A DNA stretch of 64,000 bases, taken from Multifurca ochricompacta. Lineage: Eukaryota; Basidiomycota; Agaricomycetes; Russulales; Russulaceae. The notes beneath the pieces were generated by a model. The model saw nothing but the letters and a program-made list of their open reading frames with translations. It was not told the DNA's origin and did no database searches. Shown here piece by piece: positions 22,315 through 34,165 of this stretch. The stretch lies in contig WTXG01000078.1 of assembly GCA_022496185.1 (NCBI GenBank), positions 93,496-157,495 of the forward strand. The letters are read 5' to 3'. The position numbers and the translations under genes are program-made. Position 1 is the first letter of the stretch. The number at the start of each line of letters is the position of its first letter.

Positions 22315-25300
22315 TCAGCGCATCAGCGAACCCCGTGGTTTCCTCAGCGATTCAGCGATTACCAAGAATGTTTCTGCAAGCCGCACCTGCGTGGTCCCAT
22401 CAGTATTGAGTCCGTCCTTATAGCCTGCGGTGCCGTAGACCACTCACCGTATCGAGGGCGACTGTGAATGAGGAAGGAACCTGGGCAGTTGCAGGTGTGA
22501 GAAGATCGCGAGGGGCATTATTCTGGATTTCTAGGGCGAGTTGAGCCATCCTGCGGAGATACGTGGACGAAGTGTCCGGGCCGAACGAAACAGCATGAAA
22601 AGACAGTGGTTTTCTATACACTCCGTAAAGCAATCTGCTATGCGCAGGAAGAAAAAAATGACTCACCCAAGCTGAATCGCAGAGCGACAAAGATTTTGGA
22701 TGGACTCGTCGTGCACGGAACATTCCCCATCAGAAAGGAAGATCATGACCGGTGCTCTGATTTTGGAGTAAAACTTCAAAAAAGTCGCCCCTCATACACA
22801 CGAAGCTAAATAGGGACGTGCCTTTCCGTGCTCCAGGACTGTGCCATGACTCCTTGACCTACTCGGAGGGCCTCCGAATAATTTGTGCCACCATCAGCCT
22901 GGTGGGTCAACACAACACTTAGAAGTTGGTCCGGAGAGCTCGTGAAGTCGTTAAACAGAACACATGAAGCTGCTGCATCGAAGAAGATGATACTATAAGC
23001 GTCTCGCCGTGCGCCACTGGTCTGTTGTCCCGGCGTAACAGCGACATGACGGGCGGTCCAGAAGCTGTATAAGGCTGAATAGACAGCGCCGAGCCTGTTA
23101 TTGGAGTACCACTGGATTAGGTTCGTTGCCGGTGCATTAGACAGGGGACGACGGTCATCGAGAGACATTGAACCAGATCTAAATCAAAAATATAAGAAGG
23201 AGCGCTCATTGGATGCATGGCCACTTTACCTATCGATGACAAATATCCTGTTGATTACCTGCATTAGTGTTTGTAGCTGTGCGATAAGAACGGTCTTACA
23301 CATGGAATGCTTGCCGCATCACAACAGGGTTGTTACATTCGAACCGATGACCATCGTAGGAAATATAGCCAAAACCGTTCACAAGACTGTTAGGGTCCAT
23401 GGGGGGATGGAATATGGGCAACGTGCAATACGATGGTTGCCCAGAGCCAGCAGGTGCGGCTGAATGTTCAGGACCTACGCGCAAAATCGGTCATCAGAGT
23501 GGTAAGCTATCAGTTCTATGGCATACCTGAGCACATAAAGTCACTAAAGGAGGGCGTTAGGAGCTCATCTAAGGCTGAGGAGAAGGAAAGCGCACCATTT
23601 TGCAAAGTTGGTCTGCTCATCGCGGGTGTATGGGTCTTGTTGCAGAAATTAGCACACAGATTTGCAAAAAAAGTGTAGCCATAACCTTTAAAGCCTAAGG
23701 AAAACGTTAAGCTTGGGGTTAATGTGAATAGGGAAGACCGGACTCACCTGATCTACGCCAATGGAGGCCATGAGTGATAAAGTCCTTAGGTTTGTCTGGG
23801 TGTGGAATCATCCCTACGCCGAGGTGCTGGATATCTGCGTCATCGCATCTTCCATCCTCCCCGGCACGGCAATAATCAATGTGAACGTGTCTATCCAGTG
23901 ACGAACAGACGAGGTTGCACATCATAGGCGCTCCTTCATCATTGGAGGAGAACTTTCGGCCTCCTAATTCAAGACTTGTCCCATCGGGCCCATCAACAGC
24001 CCAGCGAGTCTGCGTCATGGATCCGTGACTAGTGTCGTGGTCTGGCTGAGGGTGACCTTCAGATGTCCCACGATCACCATTAATAGCCAGCACAACTTGA
24101 TAAGCGGGTTCCTTACCAAGAGGCAAGGTGCAAAAATGCCACAATTCTCACAACTACATAGTTCGGGTTTACTTCAGCAACCAAGAGGCATTCTGGGAAA
24201 CCACATACCGGGCTCTGCAGTGGTGAGATGCCTGCTTTTCTGTGCTATGAGCGTGTGCGCCGTGGTGTGACGTTTGGCCCTGTGGAATCGTCTTGACACA
24301 CTGAAGCTGCCTTGCAACTAGTTTGGGGGTTAGCACGGCACCTCGGCTTACAATCGAACGGACCTTGTGTATACTAAGTGCACATGATTAAACAAACAAT
24401 TAGCAATCACTGCAGCACACATCATCCTAATCACCTTTGTGTACTGAAACGTCTCAAGTCGGCCAGTGAATGTCGCCTGGATGGACTGGGGGGCGGTGTC
24501 AATTTGACAAATTCCAAGATCGAGCACAAAGCTGGGCATGTGTGCTCTTCTCTGCTCGCCATATTTATCCTAAAGCCTGTCATAGAGTGGGAAATACACT
24601 GACCCGCACAGATGGTGCGTGCGTGGATCAAGTCCATGAAGGTGCGATTGATTACAAAGTCGTTTGCAGAGCTCGCATGTCGCCGGGCAAAGCGTTGTAT
24701 AGCAGGAGTGAAACTTGTGATCCTGGTCACTATAAGGAGTCCAGCTAGCTGAGAAGGCTAACTATTGGGAAAAAGGCGTGCCTGGAAATGCACAGCGTTC
24801 TAGGCAGGAATACGTCTTCCCACCTGGTAATACTATCCCTATAAGTGAGCAGGGCTAGAAATTGCGTAAGGGGATAAGCGAAACGTGTCTGCACGACGAT
24901 GACATAAGCGGATTCATACCTCGCCACACATGTGGACGGGGGCGGAGCACAAGTGCTCATCTTCAGCATGGCCCATAACCTAAAGACACGACGCTCAGCG
25001 ATTCAGGAGAGTGTCATATAGGCTTACTTTCGTGCATTCCTCTAAACAACCTCGCTTTCCAAACAGGTGGCAAGTTTCGCCGCATAAATGAGCGTTGACG
25101 ACACAACTATACACTGATAAGGAAATGACTTCACAAGAGCACCTACTTCACGTACATGTGCTTCCCAGGGTGTCCAGCACTTGGTTTTCTTCAGTAGCAG
25201 TGATAAGTAACGTCGTGAAAACATACGGTGCACCACAGAGATCATCTTCACAGAATCCACATTGATGCGCACACTTGTGACTAGTTTTGCAGCTGTGTCC

Positions 25301-28300
25301 ACCTTCATGAAGCCGACTCCGGACACAGAAGAGATGGCACAGCGCGCATTGAGCGCGGCAGAGCTGGGCATTCGTTTTCATCTCGAAGACCATGTTTTCG
25401 AATCTCCTGCGCAAATCCCCTATACAAGCATGACTGCCTTTGAACCTCTCCAAATTGCAGTCCAACCAAAGTTTGACGTGGTTGGCGCGCATATCGATTA
25501 TTTCACTGATGTTTGATGAGAGTTTATTTATCCATTCCGAATCGGGCATAAATTGCCGTTGCGTGCTTGGGCTCCATGACTCCAATAGAGCGATGAGACG
25601 CACTTCGAGTTCGGCCGGCGGAATCGGTTCGCGCTCGGCGATGGCAAAACATGCCGTAGTGTCATCGCCTTCCACTATGAGGTCGGTGTCAAGGTTCTAA
25701 GTATTTGGTCAGAGCTACCTTCGTGATTTCACACGTATGAGCCACCGAACCTTCAACGGCTCCAGCCCAGGCTCGACTTCGGAGAAACCTGTAGCCAGTG
25801 CAGTCGCAAGGTGGGCGGAAAGTGATTTGGTACGATGCTCGGCCATCGTCTCTGTTAGGAGGGTAAGCTTGACGTGATAAGAATGGGATGAGTGACAGAC
25901 TAGAAAGTGCTCCCCAGTCTTGAGTCTGCAAATAAACATCAAAGGTTGACGGCCAGGACGAAAGAAAATAGAGCGTACTTTCAGCTTTGCCATGAGCGTT
26001 TTGGTGGTGTGAAGAAATTCGCCCGCGGCAGGGTGCGAGACATCTTGTTGGTCGAGCCGCTTCTTGAGAGTGGCGAATAAATTGTAGAAATCTTTCGACT
26101 CAATGACAGGCCACGGTATAATGTCTAACTTCCCGCCGTGCAGACGCGAAATAAAGTTGGCATCCTGCTCTTGCTGCACAATCTTCTGAAACTTGAGGGA
26201 AAACCTATAAGCTCCGCCTTAACTAGGTGGTCATTCACAAACTAGGCGAGACCTTACTCGTGAGTTATCTCGTCCTTGTCCGGCTCTACAACGTCCTGGA
26301 AGCCCAGTCATGTAACGTGGTGGCAATGGTCACAATACTCGCCTCGATAATGATGACCAACGTCGATTGGAAGAGAGAGGGGTTTGCCGCTGGATCGAAG
26401 ACGGATGCGCTAGACTGGAATGATTGGAAGAGCCCACTTATATCCCGACTGAACGCAAAGTTGTTGTGGAAAAGGACCTATTTAAAATCAGAAATAAATC
26501 CTTGTCAGATCGCCGTCACCCTACGAGATTGGAGATCGCCGTGTTGAACAAAACAAGAAGCGCATCCTCTTGAGGAGATCTTTCGATGCTGTTAACACCT
26601 AAAATAGTATGGACTAATCAGCCACGAAAAGGCTTAATACAACAGGGTCAACCTTCAAAGTCGAGTGCCACGATGAGCGCCTCATCCGTGGGCGTTACGG
26701 ACATCCACACACCCTCTGTATACGTCAACCTAGTCTCGCATGACAAACCCCACGACCGCACCTGTCGTCCCCATAGCGTTCCCTGCAAACGACGTATCTA
26801 CAAGGTGGTTTAACGCATAGCTCTTTCCCACGGATTGTTGGCCCATAGATGAAACGACCTTCACGGGCTATATGCAAGATATGAGCTATTTGAAAAAAAA
26901 AAAGGTTTCTTAGAAAAATATTACCTTTAGAGCCATATATGACTGGAATATCGACTCATACCAACCAAATGACAATTTGTCCACCACCTTGCTGACCTCT
27001 GCGCCGAGTAGAGACCTTTCCAATTCAGCAGAGAGAACGCCATTCGCCATGGGAACGAATCGGTTCTCGCGGCAGACAGCAATCTGGACGGGAATGAGGC
27101 AAAGAAGGTCTACGAGCCATTCCCCGACGCGGTATTGTGACACATTCCAGTCCGAATCTAGGATCACCTTTTCCCGCAGGACGTCGAAATTTGCAGCGGA
27201 TATTTCGACGCGGCGTAGTTCATCACCAGTGGGCTTCTGGGTCGTTTTCTCGAACACTCGAATGAGGTCTAAGAAATAAGAACGAAATGGTTGCGTATGA
27301 TTCTCGGTGACGAATGTCAAACTGTTTTGCCGCCGATGACTTGAAGACGTGATAGTACGACGCCTCACGGCAGCCAGAACTGGGAAGCGAGTCCAAACTT
27401 CGCCGTGACAGTCGAGCAAGCTGTTGTGCAAAGAACGACGCGAGCCGTTTTTCGAGCCATTTCTGCGGCCTTTCTCTTTGAACACGAATTCTGTGTCCCT
27501 TCGTGTTATGTCGATGGCAATGGACTTCACGCAGTGTTCTTCGATATCCAAGCCTGTGAAAAAGACACGCCCTCGTTCGACCATCGATGTCAAGACAGCG
27601 CCGCCAAGTGGGAACTTGGGGACTTCCATGGAAATCCCACTTGTGGAGCCAAATGTCTCCCAATGATAAGCGGTGAATGATGTTTCAGAGTCGTGAGACT
27701 GAATGGTAAGGAGGAAAGACCCATCGGGAGATGAATATATGGCACTGGGGAGTGACGGAAGCTGTAAAGAGGCTGGTCTACAACGCATTAGTAAGTGAGT
27801 GCGACCTAATCTTAACAATCAACTATTTCATAAAAGGGAAAATAGCATACCTGAACTGCAACGTGACGAAGGAGAAAATGCGAACATGGACGCTGGAGTC
27901 AAGTAGCGCAACTTCATCGTTGCCATATACGAAACACATTTTCTGAATAGATATTTCTCCTTCGCTGTACCAAGGTGCCATATCAATGGCGCTCCCTTGG
28001 CTTTGGAGCGTCCTGAAAGTTTCATCGAATACGTACGCATAAAGATGCATCTTAATTGAAGCAGCACGTAAGGAAGGCCATTCTCAAATGAACGACAGCA
28101 CACTACCTTCCCCGAGGCGCACACAACCAACATTCGCCTGGCCTCGTCAAAGGCGAACAAAACGTCATGTCCCAACTTGTCACAGTTAAGGGGCTTGATT
28201 AGTTTGCCTCGCCCAATGGCTCCGTCCATATCCACTAGACGCTCTAGATAAACAGCGAACTTGTCCCGATGTGCAAGAATAAGGAGGAGCTTCTCTTTCT

Positions 28301-30980
28301 CAAGGAGCTGGGAGAAACTGAAAAGGGACTTTGATATGAGGGACGCGTGATGTTATGAAGTTATACCCGTACACGATACGCATCCCAATTGGCAATTGAA
28401 AGGCGTACGAACGCCTGTCGTTCACGGTTGGGTTTGGTATGTACTTGGGATCTGATTGCATAAAGTGTTTGTCTTCACTCGATAAATTCATTGGATGAAC
28501 CAAAAACTCGAGTTTCGGTTCTTCAGGCGCCTCTCTACGACCAGTGATCTTGTATTCTTGGCCCGAGGGATTTAAGACCTTCGTACAAACTCAAAGCGAA
28601 GCGAGCAGACGCACCTCGAGAGTAATTTACGCTCCCTGACACTTCAACGCGATCAATGTGCATAACACTACGCGAGATCAGCTATCTTCCAAGACCGGAG
28701 TGGGAAACTCACGATCTATTCCGTCCAGAGAACATTGTATTAATGCCCTGGATGAACTCTAGGAGCACACCGCCCAGCGCTTTGTTTTCCTCACCCTGGA
28801 TCTCATGTCGCACCTGCTGTTTGCAGTGATCCTGTTGCATATTCAAAACAGCGTGAAACATCTTTTTCACTTCTCTGTCAATTGAGGACGAGAGTTGGGT
28901 TTGGGCAAGGATGCGGGCCTCCTGTATCGCGGGTTGCAAATCCTTGTCTGGAATTCCTGTTAATTTCAAGAGAAAGTCCGAGTCAGTGACACTTTTGTCT
29001 TCGTCCTTCATTTCCTTTTTCCACTCCTCCTCTTCCCTTCGGCGTAGTTGGGGAAAGATAATCTTCAACGCCTTGGTAATCATGTTTTGCTCTTTTTTGT
29101 CGGACTTCGGAAGTAATTCATGTGCATGGTGGGGAACACCGGAAAGGAGGGCTTCAATAAGCTCGATACGCCTGTTGTTGGCTAAGTGTGGGTGTTTCTC
29201 CAAAAGGTGAAGCACGGCGGTCAAGCGTTTCTTCGCAAGCTTGAAGTCAGGTCCTTTCACGTTAGCGAACTTGGCACTTTCTACATGCTGTCGATAGATA
29301 TCGCTAAAACTGGGGTACAACTGACGGATGGTTTTAAGGTCTGAGAAAGAGTGTAAACTGAATGAATAGCTGGAGCGACACTTCCTACCTGTGACATTTT
29401 CGGTCACTTCAGAATGACGTTCAGCCTGCACGACAGGGTTAAGGGAATCGCGCTCCATGAAGCTAGACCGAACAAACACCTCAGTATCGTATACCAAGAG
29501 AACCGTAAAATTAGACACACGGAAAGAGTTTTATCACTTCATCAACAACAGCTGCACGAAGAGCGTGCTGCAAAGAGTGTTCACCACGAGAGAGATCTAG
29601 GCAAACTTCATCTTGTCTTCTCATTAGTTTTTGATTGTAGCCATCGCGAACTTTCTCTTTCAATTCTCTCCACTCATTGCATCGCTCCGGAAAGATATCG
29701 GAAATAGCCAAGTCGACCAGAACCTGCACCGCGTCCTCGCTGAGATCTTCTGATAGAACCAAAGCGTTTGTGTTCCTGTAGAGGCTATAAGCCTACAATC
29801 TCACAGAAACCTTTGTGTACATACAGCAAATGCTTGAGAGATAGTTGTTGATATAGGCGCTGATAGAGATGCTCTGTTTGAATCTGGCGCGATATAAAAG
29901 TTGCCGTCCAAAATCCTTGCGTAGTCTCCCCGTGCAAAAGGCGAGGAACAAAGACTGAGGGATCAACTGAGCAGTCAGAAGGTGCTTCGTAAGGCAAAAT
30001 GTGGCGTGAATTCATCTTTGATAAATCAGAATTTGTCTCGTGCGTGATAAATTGGGGAAGATACCTGAAAACCGGGGCGCGACAAGGCGCCCTGTTCCTG
30101 TTCATTATTCGTCTTTGCGACCTTAAGTGCAAACAACCTGTTAGAGTTGCCAACATCCTCCTCCACTAACGCAGTATCAGTATCGTTGTCCTCATCTTTC
30201 CAATTTATGGATGCAGCGTGCTCCGCAGATAACAAAGCAACCACTTGGTCGCACATCTTTGTGAGATATCTGAGCCATAAGGGTAAAAAAGCGAAGAAAG
30301 CCAGAAAGGCGAGCTGTTGCTCACCGCATGAACATGACTCTGTTGTGCAGAATAGAAGAAGTTGCTGAGTCGTTCCAGGTCGAGTCCTCCGGCCAGTATA
30401 TGACATAGTGACGTTCGTCGGAAGTGTCCGCTGGTTGAGCCATCACTATGTACAGACCGGATGAAAGAGTCGGCCTGGAACCACCAGCTTCAGTTGGCAC
30501 AAGTAAAAAACGAGCTCTGAGAAACCAAGTATCATAGAATCCCAGGGTCACGACGAAACGGAGACCACTCACATCTCTTCATTAACTGCACCGATAGACA
30601 ATAAGAAACGTACAATCTCCTCTTTCGAACCATATACGCCAAGAGGTTTGATCATGAGACGGTCCAACGCTTTGAAATCAACTTTTGTGATAGACGCGTA
30701 TGCTCCATGACACTTTGTATTGATGAAGCATTTAAGGGTGTCTTGTGCAACGATAGCCTTATCAACTGTAATTCATGGCCTCAGGTTGTGACAATCCCAC
30801 ACTCAAAGGTTTCCTTACCGGAACCGTTGCCCCCGAGCTCACTAATGAGGTCGAGAAGACGGTACATGCCTTTGACTGCCTCAGCTAAGTCCATAGGGGG
30901 AGGAGAATCCGGGCTCTTTTGTGCGCTCTTCCCGTCAGCTTTCACTGGGCCGCTGAGACGATCAGACACATTTTGAGCAG
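22315..30980 (-). CDS. Very large VLIG-like GTPase with Cys-rich region and C-terminal vWFA domain
   Basis: Roughly 2,400 residues over many short-intron exons (estimate). From 30980: a helical N-terminus (AVKGMYRLLDLISELGG); a segment at 28709-29518; a repeat-rich, beta-propeller-like part (27230-28235; LDSSVHVRIFSFVTLQF); the GTPase core with P-loop GQQSVGKSYALNHLVD (about 26780-26840) and, after a 46-nt intron, ALDFEG as the DxxG switch. Then FNTAISNLV, HGGKLDIIPWPVIESKDFY (26100), Cys/His clusters (24400-25600) and DRHVHIDYCRAGEDG (23900). The vWFA domain has the MIDAS split by an intron (VIDR then SGSMSLDD) and ADGGTNYSEALR. It ends ETFLVIAESLRKPRG...LMR, TGA at 22315-22317. A one-base frame loss is suspected near 24517, before ICQIDTAPQSI. 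Animal VLIG GTPases are interferon-inducible; the fungal role is unknown. The first exon can be spliced to the module at 30990-32660. Confidence 0.75.
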
Positions 30981-30989
30981 CTAGTGGAA

Positions 30990-32660
30990 CTAGTCAGTTG
31001 CTCGTAGAGTCGGGATATTCAGTTTATCACCTGTAACACTTGCATTCTGAAAGGCTTTGGGCGGTCTCAGATCTGGATTAGTAACAGAAGCACCAACCCG
31101 CGATTCTTCGTTACCTTTGTTTACCGTGGCAATAGCACCAGGTAAATGAGCCTTTCGGGTGTGCAAAGTATGTAACGCACCATTTGATTTACGTATCTGT
31201 GCATTGGAGGGTTTCTCATCTATTGACCAGCCAGGATCAATGAAAATTTGATGAAAGTCAGAAACGGCAGGATTGTCAGGGGGGCCAGGGTTAACGCCCA
31301 TAGATGAAGAATTTATTAGGGGTGTCCCTGGTGTAACGAACGCTCCATCATCCGACATCAGTGAACGGAACTCTCCCATTGGTGGTGGTGCTTGATAATA
31401 AGACGAATGCAGCCGTACCGCAGACGTGCCGTCCTCCGCGAAGGCAGAAGAGGGAGCCAGTGGCTTCCTTCGTCTTTGCCAGAAGAAAACGGCGAGACCG
31501 GCAATCGCGATCGTCGCGATGCCACCGACGATGCCACCTGCGATGGCGCCCGTGTTGGATTTACTCCCGGAAGAGGTGGGCGTGAGGGTGGATACGACGA
31601 TGATGGTAGAGGTGGGTGAGATTCGGGGAGAAGATATGGAGGATGAGATGGATTGAGATGAAATGGAGGAACCTGAGGGAGAAAGTATTGCACCGGGGGG
31701 TATCTCGGGGGTATCTAGTGAGGGCAAAAAAAAAGAAACCGTCAAAAAAAGTCAACCCCCCCCCCCGGAAGGATTCACTAACCGCCGACGGCGAATGATG
31801 TACTGGCGTTCCAGCTGTTCTCGTGCTGGTGAGGGATGTTAGATGAATCAACGTTAGTAACCGCATTGTTTAAATGACGTATAATAACGAACTGTGATAT
31901 CAAGGAGAGCCCATTGTGGTACACGTGTCCCTGAAGGCACAGCGTTGGGGAAACTGTATACCCCCGTCACATTAATCCCTCACATGATGACTCGGCTAAA
32001 ACAAATATATATATATATATATATCACTCACGCTGACGGGGGCATAACTTTCGTGCAATTGAATGAATATTCCGACCAGCTGAAAAAGCAAACATGAGCC
32101 AAAAAAAACAAAAAAACAAAAACAAAAAGAGGATTGGGCGGTGGGAGAGAAAGGGGATGATGAGAAGCGGACTTACTGTGTCCACGTTTCTCCCTGGCAT
32201 GCGTCGCATGCACTTATAAGTGAATAGGTGATGGTATTACACTTGCACAAGTTTCCATCGTCGATATCACTGGGACCTTTATACGAGTGTCCAGGCTGAA
32301 GGGCCGAGATGGTAAACGCTAGGGGAAGAGATGAGAGCAGGAATTAAAAAAACAAAAAAAGATAGATTTGGATTTGGATATACTCACCTCCTCCGTTGCA
32401 TGTTGCCATCAAATACGCAGCGACCGTACATGCATTTTGACCAAGTGAGTTGAAGGACTATATATATATGTATACCACCAGTTTTTAATAATGTTCCTCG
32501 GTGAAAATAAAAGAAGAAAAAAAAAGTATGGCTGAGCCCATACCCATTTCCACGATAAGCTACAATCCGGAGATTTGATTTGAGTGATTGAGGATCCAGC
32601 GAGGGAGAAGAAGAGAAGGGTAAGGAGACTTGGCGTTCGTGACAACGAGAACCTCATCAT
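30990..32660 (-). CDS. Secreted/type-I transmembrane module, probable 5' part of the GTPase gene
   Basis: The start at 32660 gives a signal peptide (MMRFSLSRTPSLLTLLFFSL). Spliced exons give a Cys-rich ectodomain: SFNSLGQNACTVAAYLMATC, AFTISALQPGHSYKGPS, LCKCNTITYSLISACDACQ, HWSEYSFNCTKVMPPSA, FPNAVPSGTRVPQWALLDIT and HENSWNASTSFAVG. This pattern is common in a mushroom surface-protein family of unknown function. A Ser/Thr-rich stalk, one transmembrane helix (GAIAGGIVGGIATIAIAGLA, then FFWQRRRK) and a roughly 170-residue cytoplasmic tail follow (31036-31640). Left unspliced, the tail stops at TAG 30990-30992, only about 20 nt before the GTPase frame. A consensus 50-nt intron (30981-31030) instead fuses the two in phase (ASVT then AAQNVSDRL). 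I favour one fused gene, but a separate membrane protein cannot be excluded. An (AT)n tract and poly-purine/pyrimidine runs lie in the introns. Confidence 0.7.
32005..32024. repeat. (AT)n microsatellite in an intron
   Basis: Ten AT dinucleotides lie within an intron of the transmembrane-module gene. Confidence 0.85.
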
Positions 32661-33547
32661 GGGATGGGGAGTAGTAAGGCACGAAGAGGAGGAAGGGGGG
32701 GGGGGAAATTGGACACGGCGCTCAAATACATTTGTTGTTGGTTGATCAAATAGACCTTTTATCGCGGATCGTAGCAAAGGGTGAGGGGATAGAGCCGCAC
32801 AATACTGGATGCATGTCGCGGAATAGGAGATAATGAGGGGATCAGCGGACATCATCATCAAAGAAGTTGGGTTGGGAATGTCAACCGACCGACCATTGAT
32901 TATAATGTTATCACGGGTTGTCTCCAAATCCGCCCTTTATGATCCCTTTCGGCACCTGGGCTGATCATTGCAGTATGTATAGAGATCATAGTTTCCTCGT
33001 CTCGCCTGTTCTTGCGTGCAATCACGTACACACGAATCATTAAAATGAATGACATCAATTGTTCGTTCACGCGCACAGGAAATTCCCCTTCCACAATCAT
33101 CATCGCACTTGTACAGTCGTCTGGTTGGTTTCAAGACAATGAGCGGCGGGGGAATCCCCCACCCCACTCGTATGATTGAAATTAAAGAACCATGACCTTT
33201 GGTGATGCCACTCGTGTGAAAACCAATGAAGGTGGACATGGAGGGAGGGGGCTTGTTCTTCCTTCCTTATAGTTGAATACTGTTAACTACTTTCCTATTA
33301 CGATGCTGCCGCTCTTAGATGTCTGATGAGACGGGCCGGTAGCGACCGGATAGTTTAGGACCGGACAGGTGGACTTGATCTATTGATTGTGATAAGATAA
33401 TCTAAAGTGTGTCCATTAACTGCTCCTTGTCACAATTAATTAGTTATATTTCTCCCTTCATGTCATGCTCTTTTAGTATAAGGACTCTACATTGCATGTG
33501 TTCACTTCAGTTTTGACCACGATAACTGAAGCGAGTATTATACAGTG
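32661..33547. other. Promoter-side spacer upstream of the transmembrane/GTPase gene
   Basis: No gene recognised. It is the divergent upstream region of the minus-strand transmembrane/GTPase locus. It contains a roughly 10-nt G run near 32700 and ends at a small inverted-repeat element. Confidence 0.45.
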
Positions 33548-33675
33548 GCTCAAAAAACTGTCCACATGTTTTAAGCATTTGTGAAAATGCATATGTTTAA
33601 AAGTAAAATTCTATGAAGAATTGATGAAGATATAAACCACTAAATCTGCTTCATCATGTGGACAGTTTTTTGAGC
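33548..33675. mobile_element. 128-bp MITE with perfect 21-bp terminal inverted repeats
   Basis: The arms 33548-33568 and 33655-33675 are perfect inverted repeats (left arm GCTCAAAAAACTGTCCACAT plus G). The outer context (tacagtggctcaaaaaa on the left) resembles Tc1/mariner-type ends with TA targets. There is no coding capacity. It lies between two divergently transcribed immune-type genes. Confidence 0.75.
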
Positions 33676-33702
33676 ATCTATTTTTCATATGGTTTTATAT
33701 AC

Positions 33703-34000
33703 TGTACTTGCAGAGAGACCTAGTTATGAAGCAGAAAGGGGGTGAATTAGGATTGAAAGAAGACAAGTGAGATGAAGCCAGGCAATAAAGGCAGAGAGGT
33801 GTGTGAAAACCTGGCAATAAAGACAGGGAGGTAGTGAAACTGGTTTAAGGAATGGTCAGGCATGTGGCCCAGAATGCAAATGTACTGATAAAGATAATAT
33901 ACGGAACTAGATCATAAGCGCTCTAATTCAGGGTTTGTAATGAAAGAGAGGAGAGGCGATAGCTGGATGTTTCATGCTCAATACCCGAGCCATCCTTACA
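33703..34000. repeat. Dispersed LTR-like repeat, copy B
   Basis: Same family and orientation as copy A (10545-10836), with shared blocks such as cttgcagagagacctagtta, gaggtagtgaaactggt and gagccatccttaca. It begins TGTACTTGC and ends CCTTACA. The flanks (tatac / gcggt) show no target duplication. It ends about 165 bp upstream of the STAND gene start. Confidence 0.8.
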
Positions 34001-34165
34001 GCGGTGCATCACATGACATATTTGTTCAATTAATTGGTATCGATATTGAGCGTCTATCCACTTCTGGTCAACATGTATTATCTTTCCACGAGGCGGTGTA
34101 AGTCGGCCTATTTCACATTCACAACCTCTACGCCTCTCCCTCCCCAGTTGTTCTGAACTAACGTT

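Noticed and set aside
33703..34000. Dispersed repeat as a proven solo LTR
   Set aside because: TG...CA ends are present, but the flanking five bases do not match, so only 'LTR-like repeat' is claimed.
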